DNA of 64,000 nt, from the NCBI RefSeq assembly GCF_000775915.1, contig NZ_BBLT01000006.1, forward strand, positions 124,001 to 188,000. The letters are read 5' to 3'. Both the position numbers and the translations under genes were made by a program. Source of the stretch: Sporocytophaga myxococcoides (GTDB lineage Bacteria > Bacteroidota > Bacteroidia > Cytophagales > Cytophagaceae). The notes under the pieces were generated by a model. That model ran no database searches. It was not told where the DNA came from and saw only the letters and a list, made by a program, of their open reading frames with translations. The first letter of the stretch is position 1; each line of letters begins with the position of its first letter. Below are positions 1-10,789 of the stretch, piece after piece.

Positions 1-3000
1 CACAAACCGTTTGATCAGGTCCTGCTGTTATTGTCGGAGCAGGAGTTATAGTTACATTTAACTGATCTGAAGTAGGATTACAAGCTCCGTTACCGGTTGT
101 TGTTAGCGTTATTGCAAGTGCGCCACCGGCAATATCATCCGCAGATGGGATATAGGTTGCTAGCAGAGATGTGTTATCTGGTGAAAATGTTCCATCTCCT
201 GAACTTGTCCACATAATACCTGTTGCAATTGTTTTAACCCCACTTAGAACTACATTTGAGTTATTTGCACAGAGCGACTGATCAGCTCCTGCATTTACTG
301 TTGGTACAGGATTGATAGTATAAATCTTCTGATCTGAAACAGGTGAACATGCTCCGTTACCTGTAGAAGTTAAAGTAAGTACCAGGGATGTTCCTGAGAG
401 ATCAGCAACTGAAGGATTATAGATTGCATTAAGTGTATTATTGTCAGGAGTAAAGGTTCCGCTTCCGCTTGTGGTCCATCTAGCGCCAGTAGAATTTGCT
501 ACTTGACCTGATTGCTGCAGGAATTCTTTGTCTGCACAAATAGTTTCGTCAGGACCTGCATTTATTAATGGAGCCTTCTGTATAGTTACTCTCAGACTGT
601 CTGAAACAGGGGTACAATTTCCATTTCCTGTTGTAGTAAGTGTCAATGTTACTTTTCCATTGATAGTGTCATTGGCTGAAGGTACATAGGTTGCAATAGC
701 GCTGAATGCATTAGGACTAAATGTACCTGATCCGGAAGATTTCCATGAACCGCCAGTAGCAACAGATATTGTTCCGTTTAAAGGAGCTCCTGTGCCACTT
801 GCGCAGATTGTCTGATCGGTTCCTGCTTCAATAGTAGGAGCAGGGGTAATAGTTATGTTTATAGAATCTGAAACAGCATTACAATCTCCATTGCCTGTAG
901 AAGTAAGAATTAGTATAACAGAACCTGCTGTATTATCAGCTACAGAAGGTGTGTATGTCGCATTCAGACTGTTCGGGTTAGGTGAGAATGAACCACTTCC
1001 GCTTGTAGTCCATGTTGCTCCACTAGCTACAGTAACTACACCATTAAGTGAAATCTTAGAATTATTAGCGCATACGGTTCTGTCTGCTCCGGCACTAATT
1101 GTAGGTGCTGGGGTAATAGTAACTGTCAGCTGATCACTAACTGGTTTACATAACCCATTTCCTGATGAAATTAAAGTGAGTGTAACAGTTCCGCCTGAAA
1201 TATCCAATGGAGATGGTATGTAGGATGCATTTAATGATACTGTATCAGGAGCAAAAGTTCCTGTTCCGCTTGATCTCCAATATCCTCCAGTGGCAATGGA
1301 TACATTTCCCTGCAAGCTGATTTCTGCATTGTTTCCGCAAACAATCTTATCTGCACCTGCATTAACAGTTGGCGCAGGCGTTATTGTAATATTCATTGTA
1401 TCTACAACAGCATTACAATTTCCATTTCCTGTTGTTGTTAATAATAATCTGACCATTCCGGAAGATCTGTCCGCTACAGAAGGAACATAAGTGGCATTTG
1501 GAGTAACCTGATTAGGGAAGAAAGCGCCACTTCCTGAACTTGTCCATTCAATGCCTGCCATACTTGTACCCGTAAATGTACCTGCAAGATTAACACCCAT
1601 TAGGTCTTCACAAATGGTCTGATCCGGGCCTGCATTTACTGTTGGAGATGCTCCAACATTAATGGTCATTTGACTTGTCTTCGCTTTACACAGGCCGTTT
1701 CCGGTAGTAGTTAAAGTTAAGGTTACACTACCACTGCTTATTTCCGAAGCAGAAAGATTATAAGTAGCATTTAAAGCTGAATTGTTCGGCAGGAATATTC
1801 CAGTCCCCCCTGACCAGATTCCTCCTGATGCAATAGTTACAGATCCGGAAAGAGTAAGTGTTGCGTTATTAGCACACACATTTCTGTTGGTCCCTGCGTT
1901 GACTGTCGGTGCGGGTTTGATCACAACAGCAACGATATCTGAAACTGGAGAACAAGCACCTGCCGCATTGGTAGTAAGTGTGAATGCTACTATTCCTTTG
2001 CTTATATCTGCAGCAGAAGGGGTATAGGTTGTAGCTGGTGAACTTGAATTTGCAAACGAACCTGTTCCATCTGACGTCCAGGTGCTGCCAGTTGCAACTG
2101 TTATTATACCATTTAAATTGATTGCTGAAGTATCAGCACAGACTGTCTGATCCGGACCTGCATTTACAGTAGGGGTTGGATTCAGATTTATTATAAGCTG
2201 ATCAGATGTACCATTACATATACCACTTCCTGTGCTGCTAAGTGTTAATGTCACTGCTGTACCTTTGTCTGCTTCAGATGGTATATATGATGCATTCAAA
2301 GTTGTAAAGGATGGAGAGAATGTACCGGTACCTGAAGTACTCCATCTTGCACCGGAAGTATTTGCTTTATAACCAGCTAACTGAACAGAGGCAACATCTG
2401 CGCACAAAGTTTGATCAGGCCCTGCTATTATTACAGGGGCAGGTGTAAATTGGATCGTTACATTATCTGTTACTGAAGCACAGGTAGGTGTGCTTGAAGA
2501 GGTCAGGGTTAAAGTGACAGACTTAGCTGCAGTGTCCGCTGATGACGGAATATACGATGCTAGTAATGTTGTAGCATTTGGGGTAAATGTGCCTGTTCCT
2601 GAAGTTGTCCAGGTAATTCCTGTGGCATTATTGGCAGTACCATTTAATTGAATTCCTGTTAGACTTGCACAAAGAGTTTGATCAGGACCTGCATTTATAG
2701 TTACTCTTGGTGATATTGTCAACTGCATTGTATCTCTGGTAGTTGAACAAATTCCAGTTCCGGTAGTGGATAATATTAGATATACAGATCCTGCGGTTCT
2801 GTCTGCTGTAGATGGTGTATAGGTCGCGTTTAATGTAGATGAGTTTGGAGTAAAGGTCCCTGTGCCGGTTGTCGTCCAGAAACCACCTGTAGCAGCGCTG
2901 TTGATAGTTCCGTTAAGAGTGTAACTGGATAAATTCCCACACATTACAAAGTCTGGGCCAGCATTGGCAATAGGAGCTGGAGGAATTGTAATTCTAACCT

Positions 3001-5850
3001 GATCAGAAACTACAGGACATGCCCCGCTTGCTATTGTTGTAAGAGTAAGGTTAACTGTACCGGAAGAAATTTCCGATGCTGATGGCATATAGGTTGCATT
3101 TGCAGAATTGGAATTAGGTGTAAATGTTCCGCTTCCTCCGGACCAGTTTGCTGCTGATCCCGAGCCTGCTAATCTAACAGGAAGGTCATTAGCACATATA
3201 ACCTGATCAGGACCTGCATTTACAGTGGGAACAGTTGTAAAGGAAAGTACAACCTGATCCTTAATTTCTTTGCAAAGGCCATTACCTGTTGTTGTTAAAG
3301 TCAAAGTTACATTTCCAGCTGTTTTATCAGCTGCTGATGGAACATAACTTGCATTAAGAGTATTTGTATTTGGAGAGAATGTTCCAGTGCCGGAAGTAGT
3401 CCATGTGCCACCTGTTGATCCTGTAACATTGCCAGACAAAGCAACTGATGAAACCGCCCCGCATAGTACCTGATCAGCCCCAGCATTTACCGTAGGAGCT
3501 GGTGCTATTGAAATTATTATCTGATCTGAAACCGGATTACAAATACCATTTCCCGAAGTTGTTAGAGTAAGTGTAACGGAACCAGAATTTATTTCAGATA
3601 CAGTTGGTTGATAAGTAGCATTTAATGAAGAATTGTTTGGTATAAATGTGCCCATCCCGCCAGACCATGTACCTCCTGTGGCCACTGTTACAGAACCTGA
3701 TAAAGAAATTGCCGGGCTATCTGCACACACAGATTTGTCTGCTCCTGCATTTGCAGTAGGGGCAGGGGTGATATTTACAGAAACTTGATCAGAAACTGGA
3801 ATACAATTTCCATTTCCCCTAGTAGTAAATGTAAGTGTTGCTGTTCCTGCAGTAATTTCGGCAGCAGAAGGAATATATCTGATATTTAATGAATCTATAT
3901 TGGGAGTTATAATTCCGCTTCCGCCAGACCAAGTTCCTCCTGTGGCTATAGTTACTTTTCCACTCAGATTTACTGCAGGGTTATTAGCACAAACTGTCTG
4001 ATTTGTACCAGCATCAATAGTTGGAGTTTTCGTTATTGTAACTACAACCTGATCCTGAACCTGATTACAATTTCCATTTCCGGTTGTTGATAATGTAAGC
4101 GTTACTGTTCCTGCTGCTATTTCACCCGCAGTAGGTGTATATTTTGTATTTAAAGTAGAAGCACTAGGAGAGAAGGTTCCAGCACCTCCTGACCAAATCG
4201 CTCCTCCGGCATTACTCACAGTACCGTTCAGATTTACAACTGAATTATTGGCACATACAGACTGGTCAGGTCCCGCATTTACAATAGGTGCAGGAGTGAA
4301 GTTTATGGTTACCTGATCTGAGTGTGAATTACATGTAGCCCTATTTGCAGTTAAAGTTAGTACTAAGGATCCTGAAGCAATTTCATTTGAAGTTGGAATA
4401 TATGTGATATTTAAATCAGTAGCACTTGGTTGATATAAACCAGCACCTCCAGACCAAGTTGATGATGTGGCATCAGTGATAGTACCTGACAGGGCAATAT
4501 TAGGATTGTTTTCGCAGACTGATTTATCAGACCCTGCATTTGCTACCGGAGATGGCTCCACTAATATAAGTGTAGAATTCGAAACCGCATTACAAATACC
4601 ATTGCCAGTAGTTGTAAGTGTAAGGGAAATTAAACCACTTGAAACTTCACTCGCACATGGAATATAAGTAGCATTTAATGTAGCATCATTTGGAATATAT
4701 GTTCCGCAACCTCCTGTCCATCTGCCACCTGTTGCTCCGGTTACAGATCCATTAAGAGTAATGTTTGGATTATTCGCACAAACAGTACTTCCTGGACCCG
4801 GAGTTGCAACTGGTGATGGGGTGAATGATACCTGCACCTGATCGGAAACAGAAGGACAGCCTGGGCGTGAAGCAGTAAGTGTTAATGTTACAGGACCTGC
4901 ATTGGTCTCAGCTGTTGTGGCTGTATAGGTAGTTGTTAATGCATTGGCATTTGAAAATGTTCCAGCTCCTCCTGACCATGTATAGGTTAATGCATTTGTA
5001 GAAGTACCTGAAAGATTAGCGGTTGGATTGTTTTTACATACAGAAATATCGGCACCTGCATTTACAGTAAGTGCAGGTTGTATAATGACATTTACCTGAT
5101 CGGTTACCGTTGCACAACCCACTTTAGTTGCTGTAAGTGTAAGTGTTACTGAACCCGATTTTTCTGAATTATGAGGTATATAAGTAGCATTTAAGGTTGA
5201 ATTGTTCGGTGAAAACGTTCCTTTTCCACCGGACCAAGTTATACTTGTATAATTTGTAGCACTGGCTGCTAAGGTGGCAGATCCGCCTGAACAAATTGTC
5301 TGATCAGGACCTGCATTTACAGTAGGTGCCTGTTCTATAGTTACTATTTTAGTAACACTCTGTGTTGCAGGACAAACACCGTTACCGGTAGATGTTAGTG
5401 TTAAAGAAACATTCCCAGAGGTAATATCTGCTGTCGAAGGAATGTAAGTAGCGACAAGATTAGTTGCTGCCGGTGTGAATGTGCCTGTTCCTGAGCTAGT
5501 CCAAATTACCCCTGTTGCATTCTGTACTGACCCATTCAAAGCAACCTGAGGATTGTTAGAACATACTGTGACAGCTGGGCCTGCAATGACAGAAGGAATT
5601 GCCTGAAATCTTAGTGTTAATGTATCCCTTATGGCTGGACAGGCGCCATTACCCATAGAAACAAGAATGATCTTTACAGAACCTGCTGCCTTATCTGCTG
5701 CAGAAGGGGTATAAGTTCCATTCATATTGTTTACATCAGAAAATGTACCTGTACCAGTAGTGGTCCACATACCTCCTCCGGCATTTTGTACAAGTCCACT
5801 AAGAGTATAAGAACCAACAGATCCGCAGATTGTCGAGTCATTGGCATTTG
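1..5850 (-). repeat. Tandem ~265-bp (about 88-residue) Ig/PKD-like coding repeats
   Basis: A motif of the form AGPDQTVCANN recurs every 260-270 bp; I count 23 occurrences between positions 1 and 5845. Each unit reads roughly AG-D-TVCA, then LNG or LSG, then ATGG-W, then G-GTF-P, then TYTPSA, then LTLTTTGNG-C. Two sub-types can be told apart: units with WTTSG or WTSSG normally carry a downstream SAAD or SVAD, and units with WSGG normally carry SEI or AEI. The two conserved cysteines per unit suggest a disulfide in each domain. The copies are diverged at DNA level, so this is an old expansion. Confidence 0.92.
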
Positions 5851-7255
5851 AATCTGAAATTCTGGTGTCAGCATCTACAAAAATGCCCGGTGGCACCATA
5901 TTGTCGGTTACATCTGAGGTTGAATCCGCATACCACCAAGTGTTGACTGTATTTCTGTTACCATAGTCTCTTGCAGTATTATCTGATCCATACCACGTCC
6001 ATTGATGGCAAGGATTATTACATCCTGTAAGGTTCGTACTTCCATTAGCTGCTGGAATATTTCTGTCATCCCAATATAGTTTTATTGGAATTCCTGTTAC
6101 AGGGCGGACCAGATTTACAATATACCCATTGGGGTTTCCCTCCACATCATATAAAGGAATGTGCGTAAGACCATTATAAAAGTCCGTTCGGGTTCTTATT
6201 GTTACAGCAGTTGTTACTCTGTTACCTAAACCATCTCTTCCATCCCATGGTATACAGGTTTGAGGCGGATTTACTACTGCAGAAATTGCCCGGTCTCTCG
6301 TTCCAGGCTGATGACCTGGAATTCCATTCAGATCGAGGAATATTTGGGCAAAACCTGGTTTGTCCACAAACACATTTAAACAAAAGTTTGTGGGAGGGCA
6401 ACCTGAAACAGTAGTTGGGGCAGTAATTTTACCAAACTGACCAGTAGGAAAACAAGCTGGGTCAGGATCGTTAAGAAATACTTTGTATTTTGGATAAGTA
6501 GATGAACCTACTTTTGACTGTCTGTCTAAATCAGGATTACCGGTATTTCCGGTACCGGTCATGTTGGCGTTCAGTACGAACACATAAGGCTGCATACCAT
6601 TAAAATTCAATGATGTAACAATCCCATCATCGGCATATATATACATCAGACCTTTGAATGCGTTAGTAAAGCTTTTGGTAGATAGCATCCAGGACTGAGA
6701 CCAGATTCTCCCCTTTATGGGAACATTTGCAGCAGAGGCTACTGTAATATCAAACAGGTCAAATTCCCTTCTCGGATTTCCGTTAGGAAGTAAAAATTCA
6801 ATATAATAATCTCCGGTTTGGGTGGCTGTAAAAGACATTGCATCATATCCGGCTGCACCTACAATGGCAGAAGGCCCAGCAACTGCACGGTTATATGTAG
6901 AAATAAATCCTGCCCCAGCACTTGGTACAGTAGTCTGAGGAACAACAATTACTCCACTGGAGTCTTTAATTCTGAATCTGACATCTCTGTTCGGCTGGTT
7001 AAAACCGAAATACACTTTTTCACCAACATTACAGATTCTTATATTTAATCTGCTGGTAGTCGGGCAACCATAAGTTGCAAAAGGTGACCATCCTGGATCA
7101 AGAACAACAAATCCATTATCCGTAGATGCAGGTCTTATCTCTTTGGTACCCTCCGAAAACCCCTGAGAAAAGAAGATAAACGAAAACAAGATCAATAGTG
7201 AGAATTTCATTCTCTTTCTGATCAATTTGTTCGATTTAGAATCTCCCGGAAACAT
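1..7255 (-). CDS. Giant secreted repeat protein, adhesin-like (partial, C-terminus beyond left edge)
   Basis: The frame is open from the start codon at 7255 down to the window edge, giving at least 2,418 residues, so the stop lies outside. The N-terminus is basic and then hydrophobic (signal peptide, about residues 16-36); a second in-frame ATG at 7210 (MKFSLLILF) would give a more typical signal peptide and may be the true start. Residues about 40-470 form a unique Cys-containing region. The rest is about 22 tandem Ig/PKD-like repeats of about 88 residues. Giant Bacteroidota adhesins of this kind usually end in a T9SS sorting domain and sit next to PorP/SprF genes, as here, so surface export by T9SS is inferred; the deciding C-terminus cannot be seen. 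A role in adhesion or gliding is plausible but unproven. Confidence 0.9.
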   Translation of the reverse strand, partial: MFPGDSKSNKLIRKRMKFSLLILFSFIFFSQGFSEGTKEIRPASTDNGFVVLDPGWSPFATYGCPTTSRLNIRICNVGEKVYFGFNQPNRDVRFRIKDSSGVIVVPQTTVPSAGAGFISTYNRAVAGPSAIVGAAGYDAMSFTATQTGDYYIEFLLPNGNPRREFDLFDITVASAANVPIKGRIWSQSWMLSTKSFTNAFKGLMYIYADDGIVTSLNFNGMQPYVFVLNANMTGTGNTGNPDLDRQSKVGSSTYPKYKVFLNDPDPACFPTGQFGKITAPTTVSGCPPTNFCLNVFVDKPGFAQIFLDLNGIPGHQPGTRDRAISAVVNPPQTCIPWDGRDGLGNRVTTAVTIRTRTDFYNGLTHIPLYDVEGNPNGYIVNLVRPVTGIPIKLYWDDRNIPAANGSTNLTGCNNPCHQWTWYGSDNTARDYGNRNTVNTWWYADSTSDVTDNMVPPGIFVDADTRISDSNANDSTICGSVGSYTLSGLVQNAGGGMWTTTGTGTFSDVNNMNGTYTPSAADKAAGSVKIILVSMGNGACPAIRDTLTLRFQAIPSVIAGPAVTVCSNNPQVALNGSVQNATGVIWTSSGTGTFTPAATNLVATYIPSTADITSGNVSLTLTSTGNGVCPATQSVTKIVTIEQAPTVNAGPDQTICSGGSATLAASATNYTSITWSGGKGTFSPNNSTLNATYIPHNSEKSGSVTLTLTATKVGCATVTDQVNVIIQPALTVNAGADISVCKNNPTANLSGTSTNALTYTWSGGAGTFSNANALTTTYTATTAETNAGPVTLTLTASRPGCPSVSDQVQVSFTPSPVATPGPGSTVCANNPNITLNGSVTGATGGRWTGGCGTYIPNDATLNATYIPCASEVSSGLISLTLTTTGNGICNAVSNSTLILVEPSPVANAGSDKSVCENNPNIALSGTITDATSSTWSGGAGLYQPSATDLNITYIPTSNEIASGSLVLTLTANRATCNSHSDQVTINFTPAPIVNAGPDQSVCANNSVVNLNGTVSNAGGAIWSGGAGTFSPSASTLNTKYTPTAGEIAAGTVTLTLSTTGNGNCNQVQDQVVVTITKTPTIDAGTNQTVCANNPAVNLSGKVTIATGGTWSGGSGIITPNIDSLNIRYIPSAAEITAGTATLTFTTRGNGNCIPVSDQVSVNITPAPTANAGADKSVCADSPAISLSGSVTVATGGTWSGGMGTFIPNNSSLNATYQPTVSEINSGSVTLTLTTSGNGICNPVSDQIIISIAPAPTVNAGADQVLCGAVSSVALSGNVTGSTGGTWTTSGTGTFSPNTNTLNASYVPSAADKTAGNVTLTLTTTGNGLCKEIKDQVVLSFTTVPTVNAGPDQVICANDLPVRLAGSGSAANWSGGSGTFTPNSNSANATYMPSASEISSGTVNLTLTTIASGACPVVSDQVRITIPPAPIANAGPDFVMCGNLSSYTLNGTINSAATGGFWTTTGTGTFTPNSSTLNATYTPSTADRTAGSVYLILSTTGTGICSTTRDTMQLTISPRVTINAGPDQTLCASLTGIQLNGTANNATGITWTTSGTGTFTPNATTLLASYIPSSADTAAKSVTLTLTSSSTPTCASVTDNVTIQFTPAPVIIAGPDQTLCADVASVQLAGYKANTSGARWSTSGTGTFSPSFTTLNASYIPSEADKGTAVTLTLSSTGSGICNGTSDQLIINLNPTPTVNAGPDQTVCADTSAINLNGIITVATGSTWTSDGTGSFANSSSPATTYTPSAADISKGIVAFTLTTNAAGACSPVSDIVAVVIKPAPTVNAGTNRNVCANNATLTLSGSVTIASGGIWSGGTGIFLPNNSALNATYNLSASEISSGSVTLTLTTTGNGLCKAKTSQMTINVGASPTVNAGPDQTICEDLMGVNLAGTFTGTSMAGIEWTSSGSGAFFPNQVTPNATYVPSVADRSSGMVRLLLTTTGNGNCNAVVDTMNITITPAPTVNAGADKIVCGNNAEISLQGNVSIATGGYWRSSGTGTFAPDTVSLNASYIPSPLDISGGTVTLTLISSGNGLCKPVSDQLTVTITPAPTISAGADRTVCANNSKISLNGVVTVASGATWTTSGSGSFSPNPNSLNATYTPSVADNTAGSVILILTSTGNGDCNAVSDSINITITPAPTIEAGTDQTICASGTGAPLNGTISVATGGSWKSSGSGTFSPNAFSAIATYVPSANDTINGKVTLTLTTTGNGNCTPVSDSLRVTIQKAPLINAGPDETICADKEFLQQSGQVANSTGARWTTSGSGTFTPDNNTLNAIYNPSVADLSGTSLVLTLTSTGNGACSPVSDQKIYTINPVPTVNAGADQSLCANNSNVVLSGVKTIATGIMWTSSGDGTFSPDNTSLLATYIPSADDIAGGALAITLTTTGNGACNPTSDQLNVTITPAPTITAGPDQTVC

Positions 7256-7468
7256 TTTAGTAGTATTTTGTTTGACAATTTATAGATCCTTCAATATCCT
7301 CTTAAGTCATTTTAAATAATGTGTAATGAATAATTTACGACACAATTATTACTGCCTTTTACGAAAGTCAGAATCTATAGTTGTTTTGTCTAATAAAATA
7401 ATTAATTAATCTAATTTATTTCAGGAAGGGAAAAGGTTAAAAAAATGTAAAAGAAAATTGTGTCCTAG

Positions 7469-9091
7469 TTACTTATATTTAGGACACAACTTTATATTTT
7501 TTTCTATTTCTTCGAATTTTTCAAGATTATAAAAATTTAAAACGTCAGTACATACATTGTAGTTTTGACTTGTGATTGAAAAGTTGTAGTTTTTTCCTTC
7601 AGGAAGGATCACGATATATTTACCAGTAGAACTGTTAGAATTGAAAATTCCAATTACTTCATTGTTTTTACTATCCAATACTTTTATAGTTGCATCCAAA
7701 GGCATTGATGTTAATGAGTCTGAAATGATTCCTTTTAAAACAACCAATTTAGCTGCCTCCTTATGAACCTCAGAGTAATAAATATCACGGTCTCCAAAGC
7801 CTTCTGGGCGTGTCGTGGAGAAGTAAATTTTTTTACCATCTGCAGTCCAGGAAAAATGCATATCATCGTGAGCCGTACTTATAGGGTAACCAATATTTTC
7901 CGGTTCACTCCAATTAAAGGTTGATAAATCAAATTTTGACATAAAGATGTCAAAACCTCCCATACTTTTATGTCCATTAGAGCTGAAATATAATGTTTTG
8001 CCATCATGATGAATAAAGGGGGCATCTTCATCATATGGCGAATTGATCACTCCTCCAAGGTTCATTGGAAGGGCCCACTGTCCATTAGGAAGTTTTTTAA
8101 CAATATATAAATCAAGACCTCCAAAGCCACCAGGACGATTGCTTGAGAAAATCATAAACTTTTCATCAGCTGAAATACTTGCACTTGGTTCCCAGTTTTT
8201 AGTACAAATTTGAGAAGGCAGTTTTACTGGTTTAGTCCAGTGCATACCTTTTAGTTCACTTACATACAGGTTTCCCTGAGTGCTTAAACCAAAATATTCT
8301 TTTTCAGATTTATATAGTAAAAGTTTTTGTCCGTCTGCTGACAAAGAAATACTGGCATCATGAGCATGTGTATTGATACTGTCACCAATGCTTAAGGGTG
8401 TGCTCCAGCCAGTATCGGTTTTGTGTGAAATGTAAATATCTTCGAAATACTGACCATCTACTTTATCGATATTTCCACCAGTTGTAGTTGGCCTCCCGGA
8501 AGTGAAAATCAAGACACTTTCGTCAGCAGATAGAATAGGACCATGTTCGGGAAAAGGTGAGTTAATTGAACTTCCAAGGTTATTAATTGTAATGTCCAAA
8601 GGTTTAGCTATGAGTTCTTTACCATTATGGCACATCTCAATATCTCTATAAACCTCTTTTAAAAGAGCTTTATTACTTTTTTTCTTTGCTTTAACAAGAA
8701 GTGTCTTATAGATTTCATAATTGGCAAGAGCTTTATCAAATTCCAATTGTAAATGATATGCCTTCCCTGTATAATAATAAAGTCTGTCAGGATATTTAGA
8801 TGGTTCTTTCAGACATTTCTCAAAATAGCTAAGCGCTTTTGCTTCTTCAACTTTATTAAGATAACAAACTCCTAAAGGATAGATGTATTTAGGGTTATTG
8901 GGAAGAAGACTATCAAGATAGTGATAAATAGGAAGAGCAAGATAAAACTGTTCATTCAACATTAGCTCTTTGGCATGCGCTTCTACTTCTTTATATTCTT
9001 CTCCAACATGATTAAATTGTCCGTTGGTAATAAAGGGGATCCATAAAAATAAATAAATGCTTAATCCCTGAATGTATTTTCGGCACTTCAT
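7469..9091 (-). CDS. TPR/PD40 (WD40-like) protein with C-terminal carboxypeptidase-regulatory-like domain, PorE-like without OmpA domain
   Basis: This 540-residue protein has a signal peptide (cleavage near GQFNH), TPR-like helices over about residues 30-150, a central array of PD40 propeller blades (motifs such as SADE, FSSNRPGGFGG and YFSSNGHKSMGG) and a C-terminal beta-sandwich starting near LVVLKGII. The domain order matches T9SS-associated PorE-type proteins, but the C-terminal OmpA peptidoglycan-binding domain of that family is missing. The gene directly upstream is a clear paralogue, so this is a tandem duplication. It lies between PorP/SprF and the giant adhesin, which suggests a periplasmic or outer-membrane role in exporting or anchoring that adhesin. 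Confidence 0.85.
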   Translation of the reverse strand: MKCRKYIQGLSIYLFLWIPFITNGQFNHVGEEYKEVEAHAKELMLNEQFYLALPIYHYLDSLLPNNPKYIYPLGVCYLNKVEEAKALSYFEKCLKEPSKYPDRLYYYTGKAYHLQLEFDKALANYEIYKTLLVKAKKKSNKALLKEVYRDIEMCHNGKELIAKPLDITINNLGSSINSPFPEHGPILSADESVLIFTSGRPTTTGGNIDKVDGQYFEDIYISHKTDTGWSTPLSIGDSINTHAHDASISLSADGQKLLLYKSEKEYFGLSTQGNLYVSELKGMHWTKPVKLPSQICTKNWEPSASISADEKFMIFSSNRPGGFGGLDLYIVKKLPNGQWALPMNLGGVINSPYDEDAPFIHHDGKTLYFSSNGHKSMGGFDIFMSKFDLSTFNWSEPENIGYPISTAHDDMHFSWTADGKKIYFSTTRPEGFGDRDIYYSEVHKEAAKLVVLKGIISDSLTSMPLDATIKVLDSKNNEVIGIFNSNSSTGKYIVILPEGKNYNFSITSQNYNVCTDVLNFYNLEKFEEIEKNIKLCPKYK

Positions 9092-9145
9092 TGCTTAAAT
9101 TCCGATTGTTTTTTCTTTTAATACCTTAAATTTAACATAATTAAC

Positions 9146-10762
9146 TTAATACTTTTCAAGTATTATATTTTTTTCGAGTTCTGTTGAGTAATTTGATCCT
9201 GAAAGATCAATATTTTCTGTAATTATGTGAAAATTAGCAGATTCGAATGTAATTCTATACTTTTTCCCTGTTTGTAGTACTGCAAGATACTTGCCTGTAG
9301 TGCTGTTAGTGGTTACGTTTGTAACTGTTTCGTTAGTTTCCGGGTCACTTATTCTGATTATTGCTTCTAACGGTTTCTGATCCTTGGCGTCTAAAATTTT
9401 TCCCTTTAAAATCAGAACACTATTGTTATTTTTCTTAATGGAAGCATAATAAATATCCTTGTCGCCATAACCTCCTGGCCTGACACTCGAGAAATATATT
9501 CTGGATCCATCGGCGGACCAGCTAAAATAAAGATCATCCTGAGCTGTGCTGATTGGGTAGCCTACATTTTCAGGAGATGACCACTGTTTTTTGGTCTCAT
9601 CAAATCTTGCTATAAAAATATCGTAACCGCCCATTGATCGATGCCCTGTTGAACTAAAGTATAAAGTTTTCCCGTCAGGAGAAATAAATGGTGAATCTTC
9701 ATCATAAGGTGTATTAATTACTGGACCAAGATTCCATGGCTCAGCCCATTCTCCGTTTGGAAGTTTTTTAATGCTGTAAATATCAGTACCTCCAAAGCCA
9801 CCTTGTCTATTGCTTACAAAATACATGATCCTGTCATCGTCTGGTAAACTAGCAGAAGGCTCCCATCCAGGAGAATTGATTTTATCTGCCATCCGTTCTG
9901 CTTTCTGCCAATTGCCATTTTTTTGTTCAGATAAATATAAATCTCCAGAAGCAGAAGATAAAAGTTTATCTTTCCCATAACGATAAATAATCATCTTTTC
10001 TCCGTTGGGGTTAATACCTTTGCTGGCATCATGGCCTGTGGTATTCAGTTCTGGCATCTGTACTGCCGTCGTCCATCCATTAGCGGTCTTTTTAGATATG
10101 TAAATATCCTCAAAAAAAATCCCATCTTCAGTTTTTTGTCCGCCAGTTGTATTCGGTCTGTTAGAAGTGAAAATAACCTGCTCTTCGTCAGCCGTTACTA
10201 CAGGGCCATAATCAGGATACGGAGAATTAATTTCCGGACCTAGATTAAAAACTTCAAGGGGGAGAGGATTTTTTATGAGTTCTTTCCCATTTCGACACAT
10301 CTCAATTTGTCTATTGAGGTTAGCAATGATTGTAATTTTGTTTTTGTCACCTTCTTTATTCACAAATCCTTTATAGCGCTCATAATATTTGATAGCTTCA
10401 TCAAACCTATGATTGAGATGATAAGCCCTTGCAGTATAATAGAGCAGAGCTTTTGGGTATAGTGCAGCCTTTTTTAATCCTGCTTCAAATATAGGAAGAG
10501 CTTTATCTTCCTTATTATTATAAATATAACAGACTCCAAGTTTATAGCCATAGTCCGGAGTATTTGGCTTAACAGAATCCAATTTATAGTATAAAGGCTC
10601 CGCCAGACTGTATTTTTCCAGCGAAAAATAACTGCTGGCTTGTTGTTCTAGTGTTTGTAGGTCTTTTCCAGATAAAGCTGGCTCATTTTTTTGAGCCATA
10701 CCACTTGAAAGATAGCAGACAAAATAACTAAGAAGTAAAAACTCTTTAAAATAGAAATTCAT
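9146..10762 (-). CDS. TPR/PD40 protein, paralogue of the next gene, PorE-like without OmpA domain
   Basis: I place the start at the ATG at 10762 (MNFYFKEFLLL, a good signal peptide); the open frame extends to a weaker TTG at 10786. The protein has about 538 residues: TPR helices, then PD40 blades (YFVSNRQGGFGGTDIY, YFSSTGHRSMGGYDIF, YFSSVRPGGYGDKDIYY), then a carboxypeptidase-regulatory-like sandwich (VLILKGKILDAKDQKPLEA). It aligns along its whole length with the 7469-9091 protein. There is only a 27-bp gap to the PorP/SprF gene, consistent with one operon. No OmpA-like C-terminus is present. Confidence 0.86.
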   Translation of the reverse strand: MNFYFKEFLLLSYFVCYLSSGMAQKNEPALSGKDLQTLEQQASSYFSLEKYSLAEPLYYKLDSVKPNTPDYGYKLGVCYIYNNKEDKALPIFEAGLKKAALYPKALLYYTARAYHLNHRFDEAIKYYERYKGFVNKEGDKNKITIIANLNRQIEMCRNGKELIKNPLPLEVFNLGPEINSPYPDYGPVVTADEEQVIFTSNRPNTTGGQKTEDGIFFEDIYISKKTANGWTTAVQMPELNTTGHDASKGINPNGEKMIIYRYGKDKLLSSASGDLYLSEQKNGNWQKAERMADKINSPGWEPSASLPDDDRIMYFVSNRQGGFGGTDIYSIKKLPNGEWAEPWNLGPVINTPYDEDSPFISPDGKTLYFSSTGHRSMGGYDIFIARFDETKKQWSSPENVGYPISTAQDDLYFSWSADGSRIYFSSVRPGGYGDKDIYYASIKKNNNSVLILKGKILDAKDQKPLEAIIRISDPETNETVTNVTTNSTTGKYLAVLQTGKKYRITFESANFHIITENIDLSGSNYSTELEKNIILEKY

Positions 10763-10789
10763 TTGATAATATATAAATAAGCCCAAGAA

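Noticed and set aside
1-5850. Regular ~265-bp spacing suggested a satellite or CRISPR-like repeat array
   Set aside because: The repeats are diverged at DNA level and conserved as protein in one uninterrupted minus-strand frame with no spacers, so they are coding domain repeats.
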